Notes: generated from the sequence alone by a model not told the origin. A stretch of DNA of 64,000 nt from Ruminococcus sp. (GCA_017441505.1 JAFRXL010000016.1:1-64000); one strand, 5' to 3'. Numbered from the stretch's first letter, positions 26,654-36,875 are shown. Translations and numbers: made by a program.

Positions 26654-27853
26654 ATGAATGAAAAAATAACCAGACTTTGCCAGAAACGTGATCTTCTGGT
26701 CGTATTCCGTGGACTTGCAAGGGACGAGGCTTTCAGACGACTGATGATACTGCTCGGTTCAGATACCGAGGAGCAGTCAGACTATATGATGGAATATTCA
26801 AATTTCGTCGACGAGCTCTACGAGACCGGTAATTCTAATCTCACCGAGCATATACTCAAACTTGTGCTTGAAGACGAAAATGTCTATATAACTCAGGCAG
26901 CTAACGGGAAAACACCCGACCCGAAGATACAGGAATGTATGCTCCATGAGCTGCAATATCTACAGGAGCTTTCTCAGCTTACATCCGAGGACTTTATAAG
27001 CGAAATGGACTACGACGATTTCGTGCCGGAATGGACGACCTCTCCTATCGATATTATCGGCAGCTATATGGAGCGTGTAAGTCTCATTGGCAAATATGGT
27101 TATGGTAAATATTCAAGACACAGAATGTTTATCGTAAAGGACAGCGAGACTGTGCCTGTAAAATATCCTGACCCGCAGAAACTTTCGGAGCTTTACGGCT
27201 ATGAGCGTGAGAGAAAATCGGTCATAGACAACACTATCGCTCTCATAGAAGGCAGACCGGCTCAGAATGTACTGCTCTACGGTGATGCCGGTACAGGAAA
27301 GTCCTCTACGGTCAAAGCTCTTGTAAATGAGTATCATGACAGGGGGCTCCGCCTTATAGAAGTCACCAAAGAGCAGCTCCGTGACATCCCTGCTATAATC
27401 GATGAGATCAGCAATAATCCGCTGAAATTCATTATCTTTATCGATGACCTCTCTTTTTCGTCCATTGAGGACTGCTTCGGTGCTCTTAAAGCTACGCTTG
27501 AAGGCTCGGTATCCGCAAGAGCTGATAATATCGCTATTTATGCCACCAGCAACCGCCGTCACCTTATAAAGGAGAGTTTCTCTGACCGTGAGGGCGACGA
27601 TATTCACCGTAATGACACTATGCAGGAAACGCTCTCGCTTTCTGCCCGTTTCGGACTAAGAGTCAATTTCAGCCGTCCGGATAAAAAATCATATACCGCT
27701 ATAGCTGCTGAGCTTGCCCGCAGCAAGGGTATTGAGCTTCCGGAAGACGAGCTCGCTCTCAAAGCCGAGCAATTCGCTATATCTTCCGGTAACGGACGTT
27801 CTCCGAGAACTGCTAAACAATTTGTTAATCAGCTGCTAAGCGAAGAACGTTAA
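26654..27853 (+). CDS. AAA+ ATPase, DUF815 family
   Basis: Protein of 399 residues. The N-terminal 200 residues are helical and family-specific. The ATPase core has Walker A GDAGTGKSS (about 210-218), Walker B FIIFIDDLSF, sensor IYATSNRRHL, and a C-terminal lid with GNGRSPRTAKQFV. The biological role of DUF815 ATPases is not established. The start codon abuts the leuB stop, with CGAGG as the only binding site, so translation is probably coupled to leuB. Confidence 0.88.
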   Translation: MNEKITRLCQKRDLLVVFRGLARDEAFRRLMILLGSDTEEQSDYMMEYSNFVDELYETGNSNLTEHILKLVLEDENVYITQAANGKTPDPKIQECMLHELQYLQELSQLTSEDFISEMDYDDFVPEWTTSPIDIIGSYMERVSLIGKYGYGKYSRHRMFIVKDSETVPVKYPDPQKLSELYGYERERKSVIDNTIALIEGRPAQNVLLYGDAGTGKSSTVKALVNEYHDRGLRLIEVTKEQLRDIPAIIDEISNNPLKFIIFIDDLSFSSIEDCFGALKATLEGSVSARADNIAIYATSNRRHLIKESFSDREGDDIHRNDTMQETLSLSARFGLRVNFSRPDKKSYTAIAAELARSKGIELPEDELALKAEQFAISSGNGRSPRTAKQFVNQLLSEER

Positions 27854-27877
27854 TAAAATTATATTGGAGATGTTGAT

Positions 27878-29083
27878 ATGCTTACTCTCGACAAAATATA
27901 CCATGCCAAATACATTCTGAAATCAGTCATCAGGGAAACTGACGTTATCCACGCACCTAAAATCAATCCGGAATCAGAAATTTTTCTGAAAACTGAAAAT
28001 CTTCAGATAACAGGCTCTTTCAAAGTCAGAGGAGCATACTACAAGATGTCTCAGCTTTCAGATGAAGAAAAAGCAAGGGGAGTTATCGCCTGCTCTGCCG
28101 GTAACCACGCTCAGGGAGTTGCACTTGCCGCTGCAAAGAACGGCATCCGTTCAATCATATGTCTGCCGGACGGTGCTCCTATATCCAAAGTCGAAGCTAC
28201 AAAGAACTATGGAGCAGAAGTATGCCTTGTAAAGGGAGTGTATGACGATGCTTATGCAGAAGCTCTGCGTCAGAAGGATGAATACGGATATACCTTCATA
28301 CATCCTTTTGATGATGAAAACGTAATTGCAGGTCAGGGGACTATAGGTCTTGAACTTCTCGAACAGATTCCCGACCTTGAAGCTGTTATCGTACCTATCG
28401 GCGGCGGCGGACTTATATCCGGTGTAGCATATGCTATAAAAAGTCTGAATCCAAATATAAAGGTCTATGGAGTTCAGGCTGCCGGAGCACCAAGTATGTT
28501 CAACTCTATAAGAGATAACCATATAGAAAAACTCGAAAGCGTTTCTACTATCGCAGACGGAATCGCAGTAAAAGAACCGGGAGAAAATACCTTCCGTATC
28601 ATATCAGAGTATGTTGACGACATTGTTACTGTAAGTGATGATGAAATATCCGCTGCCATACTCGCTCTTATGGAGCAGCAGAAGCTGGTAACAGAAGGTG
28701 CAGGAGCAGTTTCTGTAGCTGCGGCAATGTTCAATAAAGTGCCTATCAAAGGCAGGAAAACAGTATGCCTGCTGTCAGGAGGAAACATTGATGTTACCAT
28801 ACTTTCAAGAGTTATCAAGCGTGGACTCTTAATGTCCGGACGCTCTTACTCTATGATGATAGAACTCATCGACAAACCCGGTCAGCTTATGGACGTTTCA
28901 CGCATAATAGCTGAACTCGGCGGAAACGTAACTTCTATACACCATGAAAGAGCTAACGAGGGCTCGGCAGTCAACGGCTGCTACCTCAGAATAGTCCTTG
29001 AAACAAGAAACTATGAGCACATCGATGCTATTAAGAAAGCTCTTGCAGAGGCAGGTTTCAAGGTGCTCAATTACAATGCGTGA
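27878..29083 (+). CDS. ilvA: Threonine ammonia-lyase (threonine deaminase)
   Basis: PLP enzyme of 401 residues that turns threonine into 2-oxobutyrate, the entry to isoleucine synthesis. The PLP lysine lies in LQITGSFKVRGAYYK. Also seen are ACSAGNHAQGVA, PIGGGGLISG, LLSGGNID, and a single C-terminal ACT-like domain from about residue 325 (YSMMIELIDKPGQLMDVSRII). The short one-ACT form is used for catabolism in some bacteria, but its location here supports biosynthesis. Last recognisable gene of the branched-chain cluster. Confidence 0.93.
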   Translation: MLTLDKIYHAKYILKSVIRETDVIHAPKINPESEIFLKTENLQITGSFKVRGAYYKMSQLSDEEKARGVIACSAGNHAQGVALAAAKNGIRSIICLPDGAPISKVEATKNYGAEVCLVKGVYDDAYAEALRQKDEYGYTFIHPFDDENVIAGQGTIGLELLEQIPDLEAVIVPIGGGGLISGVAYAIKSLNPNIKVYGVQAAGAPSMFNSIRDNHIEKLESVSTIADGIAVKEPGENTFRIISEYVDDIVTVSDDEISAAILALMEQQKLVTEGAGAVSVAAAMFNKVPIKGRKTVCLLSGGNIDVTILSRVIKRGLLMSGRSYSMMIELIDKPGQLMDVSRIIAELGGNVTSIHHERANEGSAVNGCYLRIVLETRNYEHIDAIKKALAEAGFKVLNYNA

Positions 29084-29134
29084 AGTACTTTGATAAGTAT
29101 AAAAAAGACAAAAATGCTTTGGAGGAAGAAAGCG

Positions 29135-30793
29135 ATGAAGAAAAGATCATCAGTATCAGCTAAGAATAAGCCTCAAAAAAGTAAAAGCAGATCGGGGTCT
29201 CTGGTGAGCAGGATAAAAAAAACTGATATGGATGTAGTGTGTATCTATGCTTTTACAATATTGGCAGCAGTTGCATTTGCACAAGCTTTTTATTATATTG
29301 TGAAATACGAACTTACCCATGCATATACTTGTGATTCACCGCTTTACTGGGCAGTAGGCAGAGGAATGCTGAATGGTTTTATGCCATATTCTGAAATGTA
29401 TGAAAATAAGCCTGTAGGAATCTTTATTTTGTCAGCCTTGTCTTTTTATTTTACCGGCGACACGATATTGTGCAATGTGATAAGTATCATTTCAGTTCTT
29501 GTCATAGCGATAGTACCATGTCTGTTTCTGCTTGAAAAATACAGGAAAAGCGTGAAAGAAGCTGCGGCAAATAATAATGGTAAAAAAACAGATACTTATG
29601 ATATTTTCACTTTTATAATTGTTCTTTTAAGCGGAGCTTTGTTAGCTATATACTGCGAGACTCGTTCGGGAAGATTTCAGGTCGAATCTATGGGAGCTGC
29701 CTTTTCGCTTCTTTACATATATTCTGCACGTAAGCTTATGGCTGCTGAGGACAAAAAGACACGTATAATGAGAACTATAATTACTGCAATATATATAAGC
29801 TTTGCAGTATTAATGAAAGAACCGTTCCTGCTTGTGGCAACAGCAGGCATTCTTCTGTTTACTAAAAGTTTTAAAGATTTTGTAAGAGGGGTAATTATTC
29901 CAGATATCGTAGGCGGTATAAGTACTTTGGCTGTTTTAGGATTTACAGGTATATTAAAGCCGTATTTTACAATTTACGTAAAGCATATGTTTGATACGAG
30001 ATTAAGCAGTGACGAAAACGGAACTTTGTATGTAAGAATAGGTAATCTTGCAAGGCTAAAAGACGATATAAAGTATTTTGACGACAGACTGTGGATCGTT
30101 ATCCTGACAGCGTTTATAATTACATTAGCATCTGTATATAAGAAAAGTGAAAAAGAGATCTTGCTGCATACTTTCAAAGTTTTATCAGTGGCATACATTG
30201 CTTCATTTTGTGTAGGCCTTGGCGGTCAATACTTTGAGCACCATTATATTTTTGCCGTGCCTGTTTATGCATCTTTTATTACGTATGCTGCTGAGCATCT
30301 GGATGTTCTTAAATCAAAGAAAAAAGTTTTTTCGTCAGCAATACTGATGAGTTGTGTAGTTCTTACCGGAGTTGTTTTATTTGATTCCCGTACTGATTAC
30401 ACCGGATTATATGATAATCTTTATGACTCGATAAAAACTAAAGCCCAATATGTTGATGATGTCTGCGATCATTATGATGCAGAAAGATATCAGTACATTG
30501 GCTTTAACGGAGAATCAGAATTCTATGGACTTACAAAGCATTCTCCTATGGGACCGGCATTTGTTCAGGATCCGGATAATTTCCAGACCGAAGATACTTG
30601 GTTCTTTGAAAAGTTTAAGGAACAGCTTGATAGTTGTGATATTGTTGTTGTGGATTCATATACCACTCCTGCACTTGAAAGTTATGTAAAAAAGATACTT
30701 GAAAATGAATTTACAAAAGAACCTCCAAAAGAGAATAATTTAGAAATACCTTCTGATTTCTATTATGAGATATATTATCGAAAAGGAATGTAG
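29135..30793 (+). CDS. GT-C-type membrane protein, first tandem copy
   Basis: Protein of 552 residues; the ATG at 29135 follows GGAGG. A basic N-terminal tail leads into about ten membrane segments. The first outer loop has DSPLYWAVGRGML and PYSEMYENKPVGIF, the acidic/aromatic pattern of GT-C glycosyltransferases and PMT-like enzymes that use lipid-linked sugars. A soluble C-terminal part (after about residue 430) ends DFYYEIYYRKGM. The next gene is a paralogue. AT-rich compared with ilvA. Target and sugar unknown. Confidence 0.7.
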   Translation: MKKRSSVSAKNKPQKSKSRSGSLVSRIKKTDMDVVCIYAFTILAAVAFAQAFYYIVKYELTHAYTCDSPLYWAVGRGMLNGFMPYSEMYENKPVGIFILSALSFYFTGDTILCNVISIISVLVIAIVPCLFLLEKYRKSVKEAAANNNGKKTDTYDIFTFIIVLLSGALLAIYCETRSGRFQVESMGAAFSLLYIYSARKLMAAEDKKTRIMRTIITAIYISFAVLMKEPFLLVATAGILLFTKSFKDFVRGVIIPDIVGGISTLAVLGFTGILKPYFTIYVKHMFDTRLSSDENGTLYVRIGNLARLKDDIKYFDDRLWIVILTAFIITLASVYKKSEKEILLHTFKVLSVAYIASFCVGLGGQYFEHHYIFAVPVYASFITYAAEHLDVLKSKKKVFSSAILMSCVVLTGVVLFDSRTDYTGLYDNLYDSIKTKAQYVDDVCDHYDAERYQYIGFNGESEFYGLTKHSPMGPAFVQDPDNFQTEDTWFFEKFKEQLDSCDIVVVDSYTTPALESYVKKILENEFTKEPPKENNLEIPSDFYYEIYYRKGM

Positions 30794-30837
30794 GGCATCT
30801 ATTATGTAGATCGGAATATTTTTAAGGAAGAAACACA

Positions 30838-32487
30838 ATGAAGATAAGAATATCAGCCGAAGTGAAGAATAAGCTTCAAAAAGATAAAAGCAATTCAAGG
30901 GTACTGAAGAGCAAGATAAAACGTATCAATATAGATACTGTATGTATCTATGTATTCACGGTATTGGCAGTATTTGCTTTTGCACAAGTCTTTTATCATA
31001 TTATAAGGTATGAGCTTTCTCATGCTTATTCGGTCGATTCACCGCTTTACTGGACAGTTGGCAGAGGAATGATGAATGGTCTTACACCATATTCGGATCT
31101 GTATGAGAACAAACCCATAGGTATATTTGTACTGTCCATTATATCGTTCTCTTTTACAGACAGCACGATAATATGCAATATCGTAAGTATAATCTCAGCT
31201 TTTATAATAGCGGTAGTACCAAGTCTTTTTTTGCTTGAGAAATGTATGAAAGGAGCTGCAAATAAAGACAAAAAAATAGATTCTTATGATATTTTCTCCT
31301 TTTTAACAGTCTTTATGTGCAGTACTATGTTAGCAGTATACAGCGAGACATATTCCGGAGGTTTTCAGGTCGAAGCTATCGGAGCAGCTTGTTCAATTCT
31401 TTATATATATTCCGCACGTAAGCTTATGACTGCTGAGGATAAAAAAACACGTATCATAAGAACTATACTTACTGCAATTTATATCAGTTTTGCAGTAATG
31501 CTGAAAGAACCTTTTCTTCTTGCAGCAACTGCAGCTGTTCTTCTTTTCACAAACAGTTTTAAAGACCTTATAAGGGGAGTGATTATTCCTGATATTATAG
31601 GCGGGATCGCTGTACTTACTGTTCTTGGAGCGACAGGTATCCTCAAACCGTATTTTACCATTTATATAAAGAATATGTTGAATACCCGGATCAGCTCCGG
31701 AGACCCTCTGCTTAATAATGGTGATACTGCTTTTAAACGTGCACTGAATATATTATTTTTGAAGGATGATGTGAAAACTTTTGATAACTTGCTATGGATA
31801 ATTATATTTTTAGCATTAATTATACCACTTGCATCAGTTTATAAAAAGAATATACGCATAATTATAATTCAGGTTCTGAAAGTTGCAGCAGCAGTATTTA
31901 CAGCTTCTTTCTGTGTAGGTCTTGGAGGTCAGTATTTTGATCATCATTATATTTTTGCTGTACCGATATATGCTGCATTTATTATGTACAGCGGTGAACA
32001 TATAAGTCTTTTTAAAGACAGGAAAAAAGTTGTTAAGACAGCGACAATGATATGCTGTTTTTTACTCATATCAGATGTATCCTTAAATTACCGCAAGGAC
32101 TACGAAGGTGATTCCAATGATAAATATAAAACTATGGCCGCTAAAGCACAGTATGTAGATGAATTGATGGATTTCTACGAAGAAGAAAGATACCAGTACA
32201 TTGGATTAGGCGATTTTTTGGGCTTTACAAAACATTCTCCGATGGGACCGCTTTTTGTTCAGGATTCGGGTTATTTCCAGACTGAGGATACAGAGTTCTT
32301 CAAACAGTTTTTAGAACAGATCGATAAAAGCAATATTGTAATTTTTAGTAGTTATACAACGCCACTTCTTAAAAAGGTCGTAAAAAATATCCTTGAAGAA
32401 GATTTTACAACAGAACCTCCAAAAGAGAATGATATTGAAAAGCCTTCTGATTTCTATTATACTGTCTATTATCGCAAAGGAATGTAA
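30838..32487 (+). CDS. GT-C-type membrane protein, second tandem copy
   Basis: Protein of 549 residues, clearly duplicated from the gene before it. It shares DSPLYWTVGRGMM, PYSDLYENKPIGIF, KPYFTIYIKNM, CVGLGGQYFDHHYIFAVPIYAAFI and the ending DFYYTVYYRKGM. Differences are spread over the whole length, so the duplication is not recent. The conserved residues of the first loop are kept in both copies, which argues that both are active. GGAAG precedes the ATG. A strong terminator follows. Confidence 0.7.
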   Translation: MKIRISAEVKNKLQKDKSNSRVLKSKIKRINIDTVCIYVFTVLAVFAFAQVFYHIIRYELSHAYSVDSPLYWTVGRGMMNGLTPYSDLYENKPIGIFVLSIISFSFTDSTIICNIVSIISAFIIAVVPSLFLLEKCMKGAANKDKKIDSYDIFSFLTVFMCSTMLAVYSETYSGGFQVEAIGAACSILYIYSARKLMTAEDKKTRIIRTILTAIYISFAVMLKEPFLLAATAAVLLFTNSFKDLIRGVIIPDIIGGIAVLTVLGATGILKPYFTIYIKNMLNTRISSGDPLLNNGDTAFKRALNILFLKDDVKTFDNLLWIIIFLALIIPLASVYKKNIRIIIIQVLKVAAAVFTASFCVGLGGQYFDHHYIFAVPIYAAFIMYSGEHISLFKDRKKVVKTATMICCFLLISDVSLNYRKDYEGDSNDKYKTMAAKAQYVDELMDFYEEERYQYIGLGDFLGFTKHSPMGPLFVQDSGYFQTEDTEFFKQFLEQIDKSNIVIFSSYTTPLLKKVVKNILEEDFTTEPPKENDIEKPSDFYYTVYYRKGM

Positions 32488-32488
32488 A

Positions 32489-32526
32489 AAAGCCGTTATA
32501 CAGCCAATAAGCTGTATAACGGCTTT
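32489..32526. terminator. Bidirectional terminator between the GT-C pair and glyS
   Basis: AAAGCCGTTATACAGC pairs with GCTGTATAACGGCTTT over 16 bp, with a CAATAA loop. A-rich and T-rich flanks allow use from both strands. Confidence 0.92.
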
Positions 32527-32550
32527 AAAATTATCGTGATATTAACCGAT

Positions 32551-33954
32551 TCAGAAATTGATCTTAGCTTCGAGGTAAGCAACGAGGTCATCGATAGCAA
32601 CACGTTCCTGCTCCATAGTATCACGGTCACGGACAGTAACGCAGTTATCCTTTTCGAGAGTATCGAAGTCGTAAGTGATGCAGAAAGGAGTACCTATCTC
32701 ATCCTGACGGCGGTATCTCTTACCGATAGTACCGGTCTCATCGAAGTCTACCATGAACTTCTTAGAGAGCATCTCGTAAACTTCCTCAGCCTTAGGAGTG
32801 AGCTTCTTTACGAGTGGGAGCACTGCACACTTGAAAGGAGCAAGAGCAGGGTGGAAACGCATAACAGTACGGGTCTCCTTCTTCTCGTTGCCGTTTTTGT
32901 CTGTAGAAACGAGTTCTTCCTCGTCATAAGCCTCAGTAACAACGGAGAGGAAAAGTCTCTCAACGCCGAGAGAAGGCTCGATAACGTAAGGGATGTACTT
33001 CTCGTTAGTTTCAGGGTCGAAGTATTCAAGGGACTTACCGCTTGTATTTATATGCTGAGTGAGGTCGTAGTCAGTTCTGTCAGCAACGCCCCAGAGCTCG
33101 CCCCAGCCGAATGGGAAGAGGTACTCGAAGTCGGTAGTAGCCTTTGAATAGAAGCAGAGTTCTTCCTGATCGTGGTCACGGAGGCGGATATTCTCCTCTT
33201 TAAGACCGAGGCTGAGGAGGAAGTTCTTACAGTAGCTTCTCCAGTAATCGAACCATTCGAGGTCTGTACCCGGCTTGCAGAAGAATTCAAGCTCCATCTG
33301 CTCGAACTCACGAACACGGAAGATGAAGTTACCCGGAGTGATCTCGTTACGGAAGGACTTACCTACCTGAGCAACACCGAAAGGAACTTTTTTACGTGTA
33401 GTTCTCTGGATATTAGCGAAGTTAACGAAGATACCCTGAGCTGTCTCCGGACGGAGGTAGAGCTCGGACTTGCTGTCCTCAGTAACGCCCTGGAAAGTTT
33501 TGAACATGAGGTTGAACTGACGGATGTCAGTGAAGTTCTGTTTGCCGCAGTTAGGGCAGGTGATATTGTGTTCCTTGATGTAGTCCATCATCTGTTCGTT
33601 GGACCAGCCTGCAACGTTAGTGCCGTCGAAATCCTCGATGAGGTTATCGGCACGGTGACGTGTCTTACATTCTTTACAGTCCATAAGAGGGTCAGAGAAG
33701 CCGCCGATATGACCGGAAGCCACCCAAGTCTGCGGATTCATGAGTATAGCAGAATCAAGACCCACGTTGTACTTATTTTCCTGAACGAATTTTTTCAGCC
33801 AAGCTTTTTTGATATTGTTTTTCAGCTCAACGCCGAGCGGACCGTAGTCCCATGTATTTGCGAGACCGCCGTATATCTCAGAACCGGGATATACAAAGCC
33901 CTTTGATTTACAAAGGTCAACGATCTTATCCATTATTTTCTCATTGTTTTTCAT
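32551..33954 (-). CDS. glyS: Glycyl-tRNA synthetase (dimeric, single-chain type)
   Basis: Class II synthetase of 467 residues on the minus strand. The ATG is taken at 33954; five further in-frame upstream codons contain the binding site GTGAGG. Seen: [18 protein letters not shown] opening ([24 protein letters not shown]), a zinc module [15 protein letters not shown], motif 2 [27 protein letters not shown], motif 3 PSLGVERL, and the C-terminal anticodon-binding domain. This is the alpha2 type, as in Bacillota relatives without glyQ. Confidence 0.96.
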   Translation of the reverse strand: MKNNEKIMDKIVDLCKSKGFVYPGSEIYGGLANTWDYGPLGVELKNNIKKAWLKKFVQENKYNVGLDSAILMNPQTWVASGHIGGFSDPLMDCKECKTRHRADNLIEDFDGTNVAGWSNEQMMDYIKEHNITCPNCGKQNFTDIRQFNLMFKTFQGVTEDSKSELYLRPETAQGIFVNFANIQRTTRKKVPFGVAQVGKSFRNEITPGNFIFRVREFEQMELEFFCKPGTDLEWFDYWRSYCKNFLLSLGLKEENIRLRDHDQEELCFYSKATTDFEYLFPFGWGELWGVADRTDYDLTQHINTSGKSLEYFDPETNEKYIPYVIEPSLGVERLFLSVVTEAYDEEELVSTDKNGNEKKETRTVMRFHPALAPFKCAVLPLVKKLTPKAEEVYEMLSKKFMVDFDETGTIGKRYRRQDEIGTPFCITYDFDTLEKDNCVTVRDRDTMEQERVAIDDLVAYLEAKINF

Positions 33955-33994
33955 TTTATATGACCTCACTTTAGTTTATTATGGTATCTATTAT

Positions 33995-34023
33995 ATTTTA
34001 CGTTAAAAAGGGTAAAATGTCAA
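33995..34023 (-). promoter_or_regulatory. Sigma-A-type promoter of glyS
   Basis: On the minus strand TTGACA (34023-34018), 17-bp spacer, TAAAAT (34000-33995), about 40 bp upstream of the start. No T-box sequence is present in this short leader. Confidence 0.8.
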
Positions 34024-34137
34024 GTGGCAGGGATGACATCCCTGCACCCTTTTCACGTTTTGCTCGTAAACTCGCTTACACTGTACGAGAAGGAAAGACT
34101 TTTTTCGCATACGCAAGCAAGTCCGTCACGGTAATAA

Positions 34138-34186
34138 AAACGCTGGACGGCTGTTTCGTATTGGTTGTCCCAGCTTGACTGGCAGA
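34138..34186 (+). repeat. Mosaic repeat R4, degenerate remnant
   Basis: Contains ACGCTGGACGGCTGTTTCGTA and the CCCAGCTTGACTGGCA end of the R family. The stretch just before it (34024-34137) is GC-richer than its surroundings and may be further decayed repeat, including a GCAGGGATGACATCCCTGC hairpin. Confidence 0.55.
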
Positions 34187-34223
34187 ATAAACTACACTCA
34201 AGCATTTTCGGCATTTAACATAT

Positions 34224-35267
34224 TCAGTTGATTATCCTTGAAGGAGCTGTCTGTACCGGTTGATCCTGCTGAGGTGTTTCGGCAGCAGGAGCTTGTGTGA
34301 CCGGTTCAGCCGGAGTAGTTACCGCTTCCGGAGCCGGAGCTGTTTCAGCCTGAACCTGTGCCTGTGCCTGTTCCGGAGCCAGCTGAGCAGTACTGTTTAT
34401 CTGTACAGTATTCAGGCAAAGCCAGTCTCTCCAGTTGATAGTATATTTTCCCTGAACGTGTATACCATCCGGAGTAACGTCCTCACGGAGATTGCCGTAA
34501 CCGTCATCGAAGATAGGATTTATGTCGATATAGAAGATGTGCTGGTTATCAGCAAGAGCCTGCATCATACTATTGAGGGTATTGATGCGTTCGTTGGTGA
34601 TACCGCCGGTCTGAGCGTACTCTGCGACACGCAGATTAGCTTCGATATAAATTATAGCATTCGGAGCTTTCTGGCGGATAACATTTACAAGTTCACTGTA
34701 GTTTGACATGGTAGTATCGAAGTTGTTTCCGACTTCATTGATACCGAGCATTATATAGACCTTGCCGTAGTTATTGCTTTCGAGCATTGAACCGAGAGTG
34801 CCGTTTTCGGCTGACGACAGGGCAGCGTGTGAAGCAAGACCTATATCGCAGAAGAAGTCTGCGTCAGTAAGTTCGGTTATCTTACTGTTTTCCTCTAATC
34901 CGACTGTACGTGAATCGCCGATGAACAAAGCATCATTGAGATATGAAATGTCACTTTCGACGAACTGGAAGCTCTGAGCTGCCGGCTGAGGAGCAGTAGT
35001 AGTCTCGACAGCGGGGGCTGCATTTGTATCAAGAGTTTCACCTGGTGCGGCAGTAACTGCCGGAGTTGTAGCTGCCGGAGCTACGCCTGGCTGCTGTACA
35101 GCCGAGGTAGTCATACCTTTAGTTATATCGATCTCTGCCGTACCGACAACTACTTCTTTTTTCTTTTTCTCACTGTTTGTCCATATCTGCTTGAAGATCA
35201 TAGGTGAAGCCACAAGGCAGGTAAGCAGAAGGATGACAGTGTAGGTACACTGTTTGAATCTGTTCAT
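34224..35267 (-). CDS. SGNH/GDSL-type hydrolase with membrane anchor
   Basis: Protein of 347 residues with one N-terminal hydrophobic segment (about 8-26). A Pro/Ala/Thr-rich linker follows, then the SGNH domain opening DALFIGDSRTVGLEE, then GINEVGNNF and a late DGIHVQGKYT (Asp/His). The C-terminal tail is very rich in Ala, Pro, Gln and Thr, like a cell-wall linker. It lies downstream of an MBOAT gene. Such pairs attach or move acyl groups, usually acetyl, on secreted polymers. The polymer is unknown. Confidence 0.85.
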   Translation of the reverse strand: MNRFKQCTYTVILLLTCLVASPMIFKQIWTNSEKKKKEVVVGTAEIDITKGMTTSAVQQPGVAPAATTPAVTAAPGETLDTNAAPAVETTTAPQPAAQSFQFVESDISYLNDALFIGDSRTVGLEENSKITELTDADFFCDIGLASHAALSSAENGTLGSMLESNNYGKVYIMLGINEVGNNFDTTMSNYSELVNVIRQKAPNAIIYIEANLRVAEYAQTGGITNERINTLNSMMQALADNQHIFYIDINPIFDDGYGNLREDVTPDGIHVQGKYTINWRDWLCLNTVQINSTAQLAPEQAQAQVQAETAPAPEAVTTPAEPVTQAPAAETPQQDQPVQTAPSRIIN

Positions 35268-35288
35268 TTGTTTCTCCTGTTCTATGTA

Positions 35289-36680
35289 TCAGAATGTGAA
35301 ATACAGGAAAGGATCGTCCATACCTTTGTACATACAGTATACTGATGCCCAGAATACCACGAGCAGGAGCAATGCACAGAAAGGTGAACCTTTTATTTTT
35401 CTATATATCCTTTCGGGTAATTTTGTTGAGAATATAGCACCGGCAAAGAAGTATTTCCTGTAAATGCCCCAGTACTTTACATAGTCCTCTTTATTGAGGA
35501 CTGAATCCGCATCATGGGTGAACGGGAGAAGTCTGCTTGCGTACTCTCTTAGCTGAGAAAGGTCAGTTATGACGAATATCATCCATGTAAGCGGTATTAT
35601 CAGAAGCATATAGGCGTGACCGATGATGCGGTACTTGTTCATGAACTTGCCTATATAGAATTTTTCGAGCATTATTATAGCGAACAGGACAAGTCCCCAT
35701 ATCACGAAATTCCAGCTTGCACCGTGCCAGAAGCCTGTAAAGAGCCATACACAGAAGGTGTTGAAGATAAGTCTCCTCGGACCTTTTCTGTTGCCTCCGA
35801 GCGGTATATAAACGTAATCTCTGAACCATGAGCCGAGGGTCATGTGCCATCTTCGCCAGAATTCGGTCATAGTGCACGATGTATACGGGTGATCGAAGTT
35901 CTTAGGAAGCTCGAATCCCATAAGCTTGCCGAGACCGATAGCCATTAGCGAATAGCCGAAGAAGTCAAAATAAAGCTGGAAGGAGTATGCGAAAATACCC
36001 ATCCATGCGAGTCTTGTTGATATGCTTTCAAATCCTATCTGGTAGACATCTTTCCAGAGATGACCTATCTGATTGGCGATGAGGGTCTTGTAACCAAGAC
36101 CGATAGTGAAAGTTTTCAGACCGTCCTCGACTTTTTTGATGCTGTGTGTACGGTGTCTGAGCTGAGCCGCAACGCTCTCGTAGGTAACTATAGGACCTGC
36201 AATGAGCTGTGGGAACATACTGATATAAGCTCCGTAGTTTATGAGGTTTTTCTCAGCTTTTGCTTTTTTTCTGTATACATCCGCTAAGTACGAAACATTC
36301 TGGAATGTATAGAAGCTTATGCCTATCGGGAGCATTATGTCTTTGACGGTAAGTCCGGCGTGGAAGATGTTGTTGATATTTTCTGTACCGAATCCCCAGT
36401 ACTTGAAGAATATCAGCCACCAGAAGTTGAAGACGACTCCTATGAAGAGCCAGAACTTCGACGTTCGCCGGAAAGCCTCTATAAACTGAGCTATAATGAA
36501 ATCAAATAATAAAGTTAAAAGAAACAGGATTATATAAACCGGTTTTTTTACGCCGAAACCATAGAATATGACGCTTCCGGCAAAGATCACTGCATTTTTA
36601 TACTTTGGCGGCGATGCCGCATATACCAACATGAAAGCAGGCAGGAATATAAAAATAAACTGCAAGCTGCTGAATACCAT
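35289..36680 (-). CDS. MBOAT-family membrane O-acyltransferase
   Basis: Protein of 463 residues; the ATG at 36680 follows GGGTGG on the minus strand. About ten membrane segments. MBOAT hallmarks: FWRRWHMTLGSWFRDYVYIPLGGNRKG and the invariant histidine in FWHGASWNFVIWG. It resembles AlgI/DltB-type proteins that carry acyl groups across the membrane. The SGNH hydrolase gene follows 21 bases downstream, so both work together on an extracellular substrate. Confidence 0.93.
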   Translation of the reverse strand: MVFSSLQFIFIFLPAFMLVYAASPPKYKNAVIFAGSVIFYGFGVKKPVYIILFLLTLLFDFIIAQFIEAFRRTSKFWLFIGVVFNFWWLIFFKYWGFGTENINNIFHAGLTVKDIMLPIGISFYTFQNVSYLADVYRKKAKAEKNLINYGAYISMFPQLIAGPIVTYESVAAQLRHRTHSIKKVEDGLKTFTIGLGYKTLIANQIGHLWKDVYQIGFESISTRLAWMGIFAYSFQLYFDFFGYSLMAIGLGKLMGFELPKNFDHPYTSCTMTEFWRRWHMTLGSWFRDYVYIPLGGNRKGPRRLIFNTFCVWLFTGFWHGASWNFVIWGLVLFAIIMLEKFYIGKFMNKYRIIGHAYMLLIIPLTWMIFVITDLSQLREYASRLLPFTHDADSVLNKEDYVKYWGIYRKYFFAGAIFSTKLPERIYRKIKGSPFCALLLLVVFWASVYCMYKGMDDPFLYFTF

Positions 36681-36769
36681 TTTACCACCCTTTTTGTCTG
36701 TATTTCTTTTGTTCAAATATCTAAATTTATATCTTTATTTTCGGAACATATATATAGTCCAACATTATT

Positions 36770-36798
36770 ATTCTACAATGATTTTTGTGCATTGTCAA
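36770..36798 (-). promoter_or_regulatory. Sigma-A-type promoter of the MBOAT-SGNH operon
   Basis: On the minus strand TTGACA (36798-36793), 17-bp spacer, TAGAAT (36775-36770). The leader to the MBOAT start is about 85 bases. Confidence 0.8.
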
Positions 36799-36875
36799 TA
36801 GAGTTTTTTAATTGTAGCAATTTGCAATAATTTAGGGGAATTAATCGTAAAAAACAGTTCAAAAAAACAAAGGGC

